64,000 nucleotides of DNA from Deltaproteobacteria bacterium (GCA_029262455.1 JAJCZJ010000011.1:34390-98389), one strand, 5' to 3'; numbered from the stretch's first letter, positions 9,401 through 17,323 are shown. The notes: generated from the letters alone by a model not told the origin. Program-made: numbers and translations.

Positions 9401-9508
9401 ATCCACCGCCTCGCCGCCGAGCAGCAGGTATTCTACTTCACTTCCGACAACGCGGCGGTAGAACTGCTCAACAAGACGGGCGACGTCAGCCGCGTCCTCA
9501 AAGTCTGA
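6434..9508 (+). CDS. SbcC/YhaN-like coiled-coil ATPase homologue with degenerate P-loop
   Basis: A 1024-residue protein with the SMC/Rad50-like plan: an N-terminal ATPase half, long heptad-rich coiled coils (about 165-450 and 510-860) and a C-terminal ATPase half. The Walker A region, normally GPNEAGKST in this group, reads SSEETRKNA (31-39): only the Lys survives. The C-terminal half keeps a Walker B-like VVMDEV (Asp-Glu at about 972-973) and a loose signature SEHGLPAQ (936-943), while the switch His is replaced (FYFTSDN). Two hydrophobic segments at about 457-474 and 485-503 suggest a membrane hairpin in the middle of the coil, as I recall for YhaN-type proteins. The nuclease-like partner is encoded directly upstream, so the two probably form a complex tethered to the membrane. 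Loss of motifs in both subunits suggests a structural or DNA-clamping role (inference). Confidence 0.75.
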   Translation: MRLRSWTIDGVEHLDRVDSGELPNGLVVIYSSEETRKNAALSIIRRLLFASRTNGNGSSSGRGTAQVSGANGDFELSTNGAPGSEVFRRTDGEPVGDGDLGQLFGQIERQQLARFFDIRSDRLPRDLLDPAYVNASQSDTEPLSFEPRIQQLLSESDSAEIARLLTEIVTAEAALAEALEREAKFHTHQEDERRATDEVGRLCAELAELRRRRERLKAYATLWPNWIKRLRLERHLGELPPIEDFPESDISLVEAQEQAQDAALAAATCEKQLRQVKAELEALPEAGDRFEILESLTICDELPEYRRQMTAFARARARNSELETLLPMTEKRVIGEAHNPTFDPTTLDLAATREWLSRAESFNERETATRASLESTRAALKQLRSERQRAIRAAKTLDAELESADEQWRALWGLRDNLEELWEIQSQGEAAARKTEQRAEALEALDRGLSRVPNKVVRALLWVLVLGSFAAALWNVADSDSSKAITYSFVAMCGMIADFLLGWRSRWAELRNKEVRAGEDRLRFDLNRARQLRDSRWRSADQVSQRIEATARSLNLTSAPTLEEVEAVEERLFDACRKMTQRGPLAETALAIRDKRDEEEMLMAQLRDIRQTKEAAAVEWEDWKNSVGLPASIGQDGLTTYLCEHDRWAEMKREAVRVDEDLQSLAPQIEAWENRARSVLAAATDRVDDNLCGRDLEDALTGLRDSALRSSRLRQQASSLSEKVEDLTKQSAELSAKSREVGALYDNLRNQAGTSDEQEFERRRQIFLERRILITQIQEVEDVYLSQLADQRLADDPAIRADLTSGTADTWTEQAYDIETEIEQLESSMEEASHQRTVAAAACRDIETSNEVAVRQQELSALQAEMTDRADEWRTLAIARGLITEATKSMSGRGAVLGAASDSLRALTHGELVRITSANGNGDMVIVDRSGTQHHSEHGLPAQIARQVNLSLHFSIARDFARHRSPIPVVMDEVLADLEERQREATAREIHRLAAEQQVFYFTSDNAAVELLNKTGDVSRVLKV

Positions 9509-9621
9509 ACCAACAGCCTTTCGAGTTGTTCTCGCGCACCTGACTTGGGGGACCTGGCGATACCCGCTATAGCAACAGCGATGCACCGCCGACTCGCGAT
9601 TCCCAGCAACCCGTCCGCCTA

Positions 9622-11523
9622 ATGGGAGAGTGGACTGTTCCAGACTCCCTGGCACTCTACAGTGTGCTTGCTTGGGGCGCGGGATTCTTCTCGATCAATG
9701 ACCGGGGCAACATCGACGTCCTCCCGCACGGGCCCGAAGGCCCGGCGGTCGACCTCCACGCCCTTGTCAACGACCTGTCCGATCGCGGCCTCCGGTCGCC
9801 GATGCTCATTCGGTTTTCGGACATCCTCGCCGCGCGCATCGAAGGTTTGCGAACCGCCTTCGGCAGCGCGATCGACAGCTACGGTTACAGCGGGGAGTTC
9901 CGCGGCGTTTACCCAATCAAGGTCAACCAACAGCGTCACATCGTCGAGGAGATCGTCGACTACGGCTCGGCCGCGCGCATCGGTCTCGAGGCTGGCAGCA
10001 AGCCGGAGCTGCTGATCGCACTCGCTGTCCTCGACACTCCTGGCGCGCTGATCATCTGCAACGGATACAAGGACCGCGCCTACATCGAGACTGCACTTCT
10101 CGCCCAGCGGCTCGGCCGCTATCCAATCATCGTCGTCGATCGCTTCCGCGAAGTCGATCTGATCATCAAGACCTCCAAGGAGCTCGGCATCCGTCCCCAT
10201 ATCGGAGTGCGCGCCAAGCTCAGCACCAAGGGTTCTGGCAAGTGGATCGAGTCGACCGGCGATCGATCAAAATTCGGCCTGACGGCGATGGAAATCGTCG
10301 AGGCCGTCGAGCGCCTGCAAAGCGAAGACATGCTCGACAGTCTGGAACTATTGCACTTCCACATCGGGTCTCAGATCACGGCGATTCGCGCCCACAAGGA
10401 TGCCTTCCGCGAAGCCAGTCAGGTTTTCGTCGGACTCCACAAACTCGGTGCTCGCCCCAACATCATCGATGTCGGCGGGGGGTTAGGGGTCGACTACGAC
10501 GGCTCCCAGACGGACTTCCATTCTTCAAAAAACTACTCGATGCAGGAGTACGCCAACGATGTCGTCGCGACGATCCAGGAGGCGTGCGATGCAAACGACA
10601 TCCAGCACCCCGACATCGTCACAGAGGCCGGCCGTGCCATGGTCGCCCACCATTCCGTGCTGGTCTTCGACGTGCTCGGCGTCCACGAAACGCTCCCGGG
10701 GATCCCGCCAAAACCCATCCAAGAGAATGATCACCGCGTCATTCGCGCGCTACACGAATGTTGGTCCGAGATCTCGGAGGACAATGTCGTCGAGTCGTAC
10801 CACGACAGCCTGCAGCTCAAGGAAGAAACTTCGAGCCTGTTCTCATTGGGCTACTTGGACCTCACCGAGCGCGCCAGGTCGGAGCGCCTCTACTGGCATT
10901 GCTGCGAAAAGATCCTACGCATCGTTCGCACGCTGAAGTCCGTCCCCGAAGACCTCGAGCCGCTGGAGAAGAGTTTGGCCGACACCTACTACGCCAACTT
11001 TTCAGTGTTCCAGTCGGCGCCCGACCACTGGGCTGTGAAGCAATTGTTTCCGGTGATGCCCATTCATCGTTTGAACGAGCAGCCAACCCGCCGCGGCGTC
11101 TTCGCCGACCTGACGTGCGACAGCGACGGCAAGATCGACCAGTTCATCGACATCGACGACGTCAAGGAAGTTCTCGAGCTACACTCCCCGAACGACGACC
11201 CGTATTACATTGGAGTGTTCCTGGTCGGCGCCTACCAAGAGATCCTCGGCGACCTCCACAATCTGTTCGGCGATACCGACGCCGTGCACGTACGAGTCGA
11301 GGACGACGGCCGGTACCGCATCGAGCACGTCGTCGAAGGCGAGGCGGTCAAGAAAGTTCTGCGCTACGTCGAATACGACCCATCGCGACTCAAAGAAAAA
11401 GTCCGCCGCGTCATCGAACGCGCAATGCGCGAGGGCAAGATCAATCTCAAAGATTCGGCCCGCCTACGCCGCCACTACGAACAAGGGCTCGAAGAATACA
11501 CCTACCTAACACGCGACGAGTAG
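9622..11523 (+). CDS. speA: Biosynthetic arginine decarboxylase
   Basis: A 633-residue PLP enzyme of the alanine-racemase-fold type that converts arginine to agmatine, the first step of the agmatine route to putrescine. The N-terminus W-x-x-x-D-S-x-x-LY-x-V-x-x-WG-x-G matches the family start, justifying ATG 9622 despite a poor Shine-Dalgarno. The PLP lysine is K100 in GVYPIKVNQQ. Other conserved blocks are LEAGSKPEL, CNGYKD, LHFHIGSQ, the glycine-rich phosphate clamp DVGGGLGVDYDGS and VTEAGRAMVAHHSV. Length matches the SpeA group, distinct from the fold-type I AdiA/Lys-Orn decarboxylases. No agmatinase or agmatine deiminase gene is adjacent, so the rest of the pathway must be elsewhere. It is separated from the upstream operon by 113 bp. 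Confidence 0.95.
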   Translation: MGEWTVPDSLALYSVLAWGAGFFSINDRGNIDVLPHGPEGPAVDLHALVNDLSDRGLRSPMLIRFSDILAARIEGLRTAFGSAIDSYGYSGEFRGVYPIKVNQQRHIVEEIVDYGSAARIGLEAGSKPELLIALAVLDTPGALIICNGYKDRAYIETALLAQRLGRYPIIVVDRFREVDLIIKTSKELGIRPHIGVRAKLSTKGSGKWIESTGDRSKFGLTAMEIVEAVERLQSEDMLDSLELLHFHIGSQITAIRAHKDAFREASQVFVGLHKLGARPNIIDVGGGLGVDYDGSQTDFHSSKNYSMQEYANDVVATIQEACDANDIQHPDIVTEAGRAMVAHHSVLVFDVLGVHETLPGIPPKPIQENDHRVIRALHECWSEISEDNVVESYHDSLQLKEETSSLFSLGYLDLTERARSERLYWHCCEKILRIVRTLKSVPEDLEPLEKSLADTYYANFSVFQSAPDHWAVKQLFPVMPIHRLNEQPTRRGVFADLTCDSDGKIDQFIDIDDVKEVLELHSPNDDPYYIGVFLVGAYQEILGDLHNLFGDTDAVHVRVEDDGRYRIEHVVEGEAVKKVLRYVEYDPSRLKEKVRRVIERAMREGKINLKDSARLRRHYEQGLEEYTYLTRDE

Positions 11524-11555
11524 CGCGCCCCACCGACAGAAACCCCACCATCCAT

Positions 11556-11586
11556 GGAGGGAGAGGCTCCCGCCGAGCCGCGCAAC
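11556..11586 (+). repeat. Dispersed GC-rich repeat element (GGAGGGAGAGGCTCCCGCC type)
   Basis: The segment starts GGAGGGAGAGGCTCCCGCCG and continues AGCCGCGC. The same sequence, diverged and inverted, is the core of the 38-bp tandem repeat at 24212-24477. Translated in frame it produces a spurious EGEAPAEP peptide, a known signature of such dispersed elements. Confidence 0.55.
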
Positions 11587-11638
11587 ACACAAGCCCCAAG
11601 TCGCGACGAAGCACCTCGCTCCAATGATTCAAGACCAG

Positions 11639-11676
11639 CGGCGCAGCCGCTTCACCAATCACCAATCACCAATCAG
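11639..11676 (+). repeat. CACCAATCACCAATC repeat upstream of the first Uma2 copy
   Basis: GGCGCAGCCGCTTCACCAAT followed by two more CACCAATC-like units. A near-identical block lies at 12706-12733 upstream of the second Uma2 gene, suggesting the two gene copies were duplicated together with this upstream segment. Confidence 0.55.
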
Positions 11677-11727
11677 TTAAACCCACGCCACTTGCTCGCT
11701 GTAGCATCCCTCGCTACGCTTCGCGTA

Positions 11728-12328
11728 ATGAGAGCCCCATCCCTCTTCCGTTCAGATGAACGATACAACCAGCGACAATTCCGGACATGGTTGGAGGGTC
11801 AGGCGATTCCACCCAGCGGCAATTGCGAGCTGCTGAACGGCCACATCGTGCGCGAGCCGCCGGCAGCTTGGCCGCACGCCCCGAGTGAAGCGGCTATCGT
11901 AACCGCCCTCACAGAACATGTACGAGATCATCGGCTCGGAATCGTGCTCGGCTCCTCGATGGGATACGATCTCCCGAGCGGCGACACTGTGGAGCCCGAC
12001 GCTTCCTTCCTTTCTCACGACCGACTGAAGGCGGGCCCCCCGCCGATCACGGGCGAGTTCTTGCGACTGCCACCGACCCTTGCCGTAGAGATCGTTTCGC
12101 CAAGTACCGGACGGCGCGACCGCGGCGTGAAACGCGACATCTTACCTCCGCAACGAGGACGACGAGTACTGGATCGTGGATCCACAAGCGCGCCGGGTAA
12201 CGGTTTACGTCTTGGCCGGACAAAACTACGCTGACCCGCAATCCTTCGCGTCCTCATTGCCATCAACCGTCCTCCCCGGCCTCCGCTTGGACTTGCAGGA
12301 ACTCTTCAAGGCGATCGATCTCGACTAG
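11728..12328 (+). pseudogene. Uma2-family endonuclease (DUF820), frameshifted
   Basis: The first about 139 codons from ATG 11728 match the intact paralogue at 12835 closely: RYNQRQFRTWLEGQ versus RYTQSGFHSWLEGQ, GHIVREPPA, GYDLPSGDTVEPD, and LAVEIVSPST containing the Glu of the PD-(D/E)XK site. Near 12140-12148 the frame shifts. The expected continuation (YLRNEDDEYWIVD, then a VTVYVL strand and LPGLRLDLQELF) is found in another frame ending with TAG at 12326-12328. A single-base insertion or deletion explains this. It is either a recent pseudogene or an assembly error. Uma2 proteins are Cas4-like restriction-fold nucleases of uncertain role, often present in many copies in a genome. Without the shift the protein would be about 200 residues, the same as the neighbour. 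Confidence 0.8.
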
Positions 12329-12439
12329 ACCGGCCAGCGTCTGCGCGAAACGCGCAGCCCGGTCGCCCGAGCCACCAATCTCTTCTCCCCGCGGAGGCTG
12401 TCGATTTTCTCGAAATGACGGGCAAAGCCCAACAAAATC

Positions 12440-12469
12440 TCCTCTCCCACATTGGCGCGTGGGAGAGGA
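12440..12469. repeat. Perfect 11-bp stem-loop (REP-like)
   Basis: TCCTCTCCCAC (12440-12450), loop ATTGGCGC, GTGGGAGAGGA (12459-12469). The sequence class (CTCTCCC/GGGAGAG) resembles palindromic dispersed repeats common in GC-rich genomes. There is no T-run, so a terminator role is unlikely. Confidence 0.6.
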
Positions 12470-12705
12470 TTAAAGGTGAGGGTTCGTACTTGAACGTGTG
12501 CGCGAAAGCACTGCGGCACAAGGGCAAGAAGGAAGTCGGCATTTCGATCCCCTCACCCTTGACCCTCTCCCGGCGGTAGAGGGGAAGGCTTTTGGGTTTC
12601 CCGCAATACTAGTGTCGCTGCATCAATCGACAGCCTCCCGCGGGAGAAGGTTAGGATGAGGGCGATCAAAACACCGCCGCCGGCTCGCATCCCAACAACA
12701 CCAAC

Positions 12706-12733
12706 GGCGCAGCCGCCTCACCAATCACCAATC
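12706..12733 (+). repeat. CACCAATCACCAATC repeat upstream of the second Uma2 copy
   Basis: GGCGCAGCCGCCTCACCAAT followed by CACCAATC. It is the counterpart of the block at 11639-11676. Confidence 0.55.
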
Positions 12734-12834
12734 GGCTCCTGCCGCCGACTCGCATCACAACACCCAACATCACAACAGCGAACATCACAACAAGCGAACT
12801 TGCCGCCATAAACACCTTTCCCTAAACTGTACGA

Positions 12835-13428
12835 ATGAAGATCCCGACGCTATTGCGGTCCACCGAACGCTACACACAGTCTGGCTTCCACTCGTGGCTC
12901 GAGGGCCAGCCGGAACCGAAGCGCCGCCACTGCGAGCTACTTGCCGGCCACATCGTTCGCGAACCGCCGGCTGGCTGCCCGCACGGCGTCGTGTGCGCGA
13001 GGCTCTTGTCCGAGATAGAAGCGTACGTCCGTAGCCGAGACCTCGGAATCGTGATCGACTCCAGCGCTGGCTACGACCTTCCGACCGGTGACACCGTCGA
13101 GCCCGACGGCTCCTTCATCTCAACAGAGCGTTTCGCCGCCGGCCCGGCACCACAGCCCGGAGAGTTCCTCAGGATCGTCCCCAACCTCGTCATCGAAACC
13201 AAATCGCCCGCGACCGCCCGCCGAGATCGCGAAATCAAACACGCCATCTACGAACGCAGCGGCGTCGACGAATATTGGATCGTCGACGCGGACACCCAGA
13301 GCGTAGACGTCTTCGTGCTCGAGGATGAGCACTACGCCGAACCGCGTCGCTACAAGAATGACCTCGCCTCGCTCGCGCTCCCAGGTTTGCGTATCGATCT
13401 AATCCAAGTCTTCGACTTACCAGCGTGA
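12835..13428 (+). CDS. Uma2-family endonuclease (DUF820)
   Basis: A 197-residue intact paralogue of the frameshifted gene at 11728. The PD-(D/E)XK nuclease-like core is visible: GYDLPTGDTVEPDGSF supplies the Asp, LVIETKSPAT the Glu-x-Lys, and YERSGVDEYWIVDADTQSVDVF the following helix and strands. Length is normal for the family. The role of Uma2 proteins is not established; they are restriction-fold nucleases that tend to proliferate within genomes. It ends 79 bp before tRNA-Lys. No Shine-Dalgarno is obvious before ATG 12835. Confidence 0.88.
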   Translation: MKIPTLLRSTERYTQSGFHSWLEGQPEPKRRHCELLAGHIVREPPAGCPHGVVCARLLSEIEAYVRSRDLGIVIDSSAGYDLPTGDTVEPDGSFISTERFAAGPAPQPGEFLRIVPNLVIETKSPATARRDREIKHAIYERSGVDEYWIVDADTQSVDVFVLEDEHYAEPRRYKNDLASLALPGLRIDLIQVFDLPA

Positions 13429-13507
13429 CAATCCTCGAAAGCGCCGACCGCAACGACCAAACACCCGCTTGCCACCACCCTCCCCGTCCGATATCCACAG
13501 AGAGGAC

Positions 13508-13581
13508 GGGCCGCTAGCTCAGCTGGCTAGAGCAGCTGACTCTTAATCAGCGGGTCCGGAGTTCGAGTCTCCGGCGGCCCA
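13508..13581 (+). tRNA. tRNA-Lys (CTT)
   Basis: Acceptor GGGCCGC/GCGGCCC, D-stem GCTC/GAGC, anticodon stem GCTGA/TCAGC around CTCTTAA (anticodon CTT), T-arm CGGAG-TTCGAGT-CTCCG, discriminator A. CCA is not encoded. A run of T (CTCTTTTTT) follows directly and may terminate transcription. Confidence 0.96.
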
Positions 13582-13668
13582 CTCTTTTTTCATCCGGCGA
13601 TAGCCGTCCTGCGCAACTAGACAATGGACATGAGCATCGCACTTGGGTCGGACTGATCCTCCAGCTCG

Positions 13669-14073
13669 TCACCAAACGCGCTTTACGCCGTACTTCGCGA
13701 ACACACGGTCCGCCGACGCGATCACGAGATCGTTTCGAAGCGCTTGGGAAATGATCAGCCGGTCGAAGGGGTCGCCGTGATGGCGATCTAGGTTGGCGAC
13801 TCCAGCAGCATCAAGAAAGTTGATCGGTAGCAGTTCAATCCCGTTCGCCGCCAACTGGTCGGGGACGAACTTCTCGATCACCGCCGGTAGGCGCAGCTTA
13901 CCTATCCCGATCTTGATTGCCATCTCCCAACAGCTGGCGACGCTCAAGAAGCAAGGGTTTTTGATCGCCTGCATTTGTCGTCGAGCGCGCCCACCCAGCT
14001 TCGGGTCATCTGAAGCAGAAGCCAGAAAGTCGAATGAAGGAAAGAGGCGCGCAGCGCCGGACAGTTGATTCAC
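13669..14073 (-). CDS. PIN-domain protein (VapC-like), probably degenerate
   Basis: A 134-residue PIN-fold protein related to type II toxins. Later landmarks are present: FLSVASCWEMAIKIGIGKLRLP (the Glu-containing helix and GKL motif), HHGDPFDRLIISQAL (Asp pair) and LVIASADRVFAKYGV. At the N-terminus, where VapC toxins read LLDTHxFLW, this one reads LFPSFDFLASASDDP, so the first catalytic Asp position is Pro and the WLW segment is altered. No antitoxin gene lies upstream; the 100 bp before it are non-coding. I read it as an orphan, likely inactive remnant. A frameshift at the extreme N-terminus is possible. Confidence 0.6.
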   Translation of the reverse strand: MNQLSGAARLFPSFDFLASASDDPKLGGRARRQMQAIKNPCFLSVASCWEMAIKIGIGKLRLPAVIEKFVPDQLAANGIELLPINFLDAAGVANLDRHHGDPFDRLIISQALRNDLVIASADRVFAKYGVKRVW

Positions 14074-14179
14074 TCATTCACTCGGCCGCTATCCGTTGGT
14101 GACACTTGTACTGTGCGCCCGTGTTGTCGACGTCATGCGAGTCGCAGCAATCGCCCCGCCGGGACAAGAAGCCGCCGTC

Positions 14180-15331
14180 TTAATCGTCCCGGTTTTCTTC
14201 TCTCTCTCGAACCTCTGTTTGGTGGTCGATCCCCCTGAGTCCCGTATCCTCGAAACGCCTGACGGGGCATCCGTCGAGGGCGGAGTTCACCGCTGTAACG
14301 AGTTCACCGACGCTGACTCGCCCGTTGGAGTCGCCATCGACCGCGCTACATTCCGAGACCGCGAGCCGGCCGAGGACTATATTGACGCCGCGAACGAGCT
14401 CGGAGACCTCCACCCGCCCATTCGCGTTGCAGTCGCCGAAACATGGGGGCGGCGGCGTGATGCTAAGGGGAGCGAAAGCAAGACCTTTCGTCACAGAGGT
14501 TGTGCCGATGAGGCTCGCGGCGGCGGTGGACTCGTCGAGCATGTAGAGGCCACCGACGGCGTCGAAGGTGGCATAGAGCGCACCGTCGGCGGGATCGGCG
14601 GCCAGACCACCACTGTCCCCGATCGTTACACCCGGATTTCCGATCTGTGTGTACGCACCGGTCGTCTCATCGAGGTTGCCGAGTGTGTTCGAAACGCGAT
14701 CCAGAGCGTAGATCGCATCATCTAAGACGGTCATGCCGTTCAGGTCGCGACCCTCGCCCGGGTTGGGGCCGAGGTCCGTGGCTGCGCCCGTCGTCGTGTC
14801 GATTGTGAAAGCCCGAGATTGGTTGGCACTTCCGCTGTTAACCCCCAACAGAACTCCGCTGTTGTCGAACGCCAGCCCGCCTTCGAAGACGAAGCCAACG
14901 TCAAGCAGGCCCACGGACGCACTAGCTCCAGTAGAAACGTCGATTACAAACAGCTGAGCACGCGAGGTCGTCGTGATGCCGTAGAGCGTCCCGGTCGCGT
15001 CGAAGGTGAGCGCACCCATGACGAACCCGCCGGGTGGAAATCCGTGATTGCCGATAAAGGTGGCAGCACCGGTTGCCTTGTCGAGCAGAAATAGCCTCAG
15101 TCCGTCGGTTCCGTACAGCCCGCCCGCGATTGCGGCCTGCTGTGGCGTGGCGGCGGGTTCGGTCCGCAGCTGAATCGTGGCCTCGGGAACATATCCCGGC
15201 TCACCGGTTTCAGGGTCAAGCTGCGCCAATCCGTTCTCGCCTGCCATCGGACCTCCCACCAAGGAGACATAGGTGGCAGTGACTAAGAGCGAATGAGAAA
15301 ATCTATTGCGCCAGAGAGTGCGGGATATCAT
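14180..15331 (-). CDS. Secreted propeller-like protein with C-terminal dockerin-like repeat pair
   Basis: About 383 residues. A hydrophobic N-terminus (LLVTATYVSLVGG) suggests export. Residues about 70-290 hold repeated strands with TGA-x-x-x-IG and LAFD-x-x-G-x-L-x-G patterns, as in beta-propeller proteins that read like annotated statistics (KATGAATFIG, TTTGAATDLG, STAAASLIG). Residues about 300-355 form two calcium-binding, dockerin-like units: CFGDCNANGRVEVSELV and VDGDSNGRVSVGELVTAVN, each with a D-x-N-x-x-G-x-V loop followed by a helix and closed by Cys. A charged tail (VREREENRDD) ends the protein. ATG 15331 follows an AAGGAG Shine-Dalgarno; a TTG one codon earlier is less likely. Ligand unknown. 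Confidence 0.75.
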   Translation of the reverse strand: MISRTLWRNRFSHSLLVTATYVSLVGGPMAGENGLAQLDPETGEPGYVPEATIQLRTEPAATPQQAAIAGGLYGTDGLRLFLLDKATGAATFIGNHGFPPGGFVMGALTFDATGTLYGITTTSRAQLFVIDVSTGASASVGLLDVGFVFEGGLAFDNSGVLLGVNSGSANQSRAFTIDTTTGAATDLGPNPGEGRDLNGMTVLDDAIYALDRVSNTLGNLDETTGAYTQIGNPGVTIGDSGGLAADPADGALYATFDAVGGLYMLDESTAAASLIGTTSVTKGLAFAPLSITPPPPCFGDCNANGRVEVSELVRGVNIVLGRLAVSECSAVDGDSNGRVSVGELVTAVNSALDGCPVRRFEDTGLRGIDHQTEVREREENRDD

Positions 15332-15619
15332 CAAGAACTCCTTTCGGTCGGCCGGTGACCTCGCGACTTTTCGACCAATATCTGCGACTGGCTCGATTTT
15401 CTGAATCTCCGAAATAATCTGTCGTGATCCAGTATAGATTGCGACATCGACTCAAAAGTCTACAGGCTAGAAGAAATAACCGCGGGACCAAGGAAAACCG
15501 CGCGACGTGGCTCCAATATTCCGCTCGGCACCAGCGGTTGGCGAACTCGAAGACAAATCGGAGTACCGGAGCCACGTCGCCCACCTCTGGGGAAAGTACA
15601 GAAGGAGCGGCGAACCGAG

Positions 15620-17089
15620 ATGGAACGAAAGATGGATCGATCACTGTTCGTGCTCGGCCGCGGGCTGGCCTGCTGGGTCGCGTTGGCCGTGTTTGTCGCG
15701 GCGGGATGCGGCGACGACGACGGCGGCGGGCGGAATGCGCCGAGCGCCATCCGCCTGCGCGGTCCGATCACCCTCGGCGTGCGCGGGTTTCCCGGCACCA
15801 GCACTCCCGTCGATCTCGCTGCCCACGGCTATGTGGAGGAAGAGTTCTTCGTCGAGGGCGAAGCCACATCGTACACAGCGGCCGGCCGCCTCACCTCGGA
15901 CGGTGCGTGGACCGTCGAGCCCGAGCAAACCGCACCGTTCACCACCAGGATCCTCATCCGCCGCCCGGCCGACCAGAACCGTGCGGATGGAACGATTCTG
16001 GTCGAATGGTTCAACGTCAGCTCGCTGGTCGACATCGACATCGACTTCGGTTTCGCAGCCGAGGAGATACTGCGGGGCGGATACGTTTGGGTCGGAGTGT
16101 CCGCTCAACAGGCTGGGATCACCAGTACGGGCGGTAGCCCGTTTGGCGCTACGGCGGTCGGCCTACAGGCATGGGATGCCGAACGCTACGCCGCACTCGA
16201 CCACCCCGGAGACCCGTATTCGTACGACATCTTCTCTCAGGTTGGCCGACTGCTGGGCTCACCAGCTGGACGCGAGGCACTTGGCGGTATCGCTGCGCGG
16301 CGCCTGATCGCCGCCGGCGAATCCCAGTCGGCGTTCCGCATGCTGACCTACGTGAATGCGGTTCACCCAGTGGCTCAGGTTTACGACGGATTTCTGATCC
16401 ACAGTCGCGACGGAGGCGGCGCGCCTTTGACCGATGCGCCTCAGACAGCCGTGCCTGCCATCGCGCGAATACGCACCGATCTGCGCGAACCGGTGCTGCA
16501 GCTGGCAACTGAAACTGACCTCTTCGAGCTGCGCCCGGATTCGCCCTTCCCCGACGCGCGTCAGGCAGACACGGACCGCATCCGCACCTGGGAGATGGCC
16601 GGTACGGCACACTCCGACGCGTTCTACCTCAGCGCCCTGTACGAACAGGGCTTGCTGCAATTCGGCTCATTCCTCGACCTGCGGCCGGTCATCCCCCTCG
16701 CCAACGACGGCCCGCAAACGTACCTCGTACGGGCCGCGATTCGTCACTTGCGCGATTGGGTGAGGGACGGCACAGCGCCGCCGACCGCTGAGCCAATCTC
16801 GGTGAGCGGCGGAAGCATCGTACGCGACACGTTCGGCAACGCGCTGGGAGGCGTGCGCACGCCCCTGGTCGATGTCCCCGTCGCGACTCTCACCGGAGAG
16901 GGGTTCAACCTCATCGGCATGACCATACCGTTGGATCCGGAGATCTTGCGCATGCTCTACCCAAGTCGCGCCGACTACCTGCGCGAGTTCGAGGAGGCGA
17001 GCCGTGCGGCCATGATCGCCGGCTTCGTCCTCGCCGACGACCTCGAGGAACTCCTCGGTGAGGTCGGAACTATGCAATCGTTCAACTGA
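15620..17089 (+). CDS. Alpha/beta-hydrolase-domain lipoprotein (Abhydrolase_10-like)
   Basis: A 489-residue protein exported as a lipoprotein: the hydrophobic segment ends in the lipobox VAAGC (Cys at about 30), followed by DDDGGG. The central region matches the family of large alpha/beta-hydrolase-domain proteins found next to catabolic genes. Examples are EWFNVSS, GYVWVGVSAQQAG and the nucleophile elbow AAGESQSAFRMLTYVNAVHP (Ser at about 235), followed by YDGFLIHSRDGGGAPL. WEMAGTAHSD carries a candidate catalytic His. A lipid- or ester-hydrolysing role at the cell envelope is likely; the substrate is unknown. A GAAGGAG Shine-Dalgarno precedes ATG 15620; the ATG at 15632 is an alternative. 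It stands alone, with no neighbour in the same direction. Confidence 0.8.
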   Translation: MERKMDRSLFVLGRGLACWVALAVFVAAGCGDDDGGGRNAPSAIRLRGPITLGVRGFPGTSTPVDLAAHGYVEEEFFVEGEATSYTAAGRLTSDGAWTVEPEQTAPFTTRILIRRPADQNRADGTILVEWFNVSSLVDIDIDFGFAAEEILRGGYVWVGVSAQQAGITSTGGSPFGATAVGLQAWDAERYAALDHPGDPYSYDIFSQVGRLLGSPAGREALGGIAARRLIAAGESQSAFRMLTYVNAVHPVAQVYDGFLIHSRDGGGAPLTDAPQTAVPAIARIRTDLREPVLQLATETDLFELRPDSPFPDARQADTDRIRTWEMAGTAHSDAFYLSALYEQGLLQFGSFLDLRPVIPLANDGPQTYLVRAAIRHLRDWVRDGTAPPTAEPISVSGGSIVRDTFGNALGGVRTPLVDVPVATLTGEGFNLIGMTIPLDPEILRMLYPSRADYLREFEEASRAAMIAGFVLADDLEELLGEVGTMQSFN

Positions 17090-17256
17090 GTTCCGAGCAC
17101 TCCGACAATGCCTCACGATCGGTGATCCGATACCGTACGGGCACGATTCCTGCGCCCCTAAACGCTCACTCTTGCGGGCAAAATTGGCGCTCTAACGTGG
17201 GCAGAGATCCTCACAACCGGCTTGGACTCAATGGTTTCAGGAGCCTAGGCCGGTCC

Positions 17257-17311
17257 GACCCCGGACAGGCGCCGGACAGGCGCCAGCTGGACCCCGGACA
17301 GGCGCCAGCTG
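17257..17311 (+). repeat. GGACAGGCGCC short repeats
   Basis: The 11-mer GGACAGGCGCC occurs at 17263-17273, 17274-17284 and 17296-17306, with AGCTG following the last two. It sits in the 234-bp gap between the esterase-like gene and mazF, where I see no gene. Confidence 0.55.
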
Positions 17312-17323
17312 CGTGCTAAATCG

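Larger units (their letters stand above)
12329..12834. other. Repeat-rich non-coding region between two Uma2 copies
   Basis: About 500 bp with no plausible gene. It holds a perfect hairpin (12440-12469), CCCTCACCCTTGACCCTCTC-type dispersed repeat text around 12550-12590 and 12630-12665, the CACCAATC block at 12706-12733, and an AC-rich run of ATCACAACA-like units at 12745-12800. It looks like a mosaic of small dispersed repeats. Confidence 0.6.

Noticed and set aside
5200..9508. A normal, active SbcCD nuclease
   Set aside because: Homology to the family is clear, but none of the phosphoesterase metal ligands nor the P-loop glycines are present.
10758..11627. A 289-codon open frame on the plus strand in another frame of speA
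   Set aside because: It is a shadow of the well-conserved arginine decarboxylase and is extremely Arg-rich.
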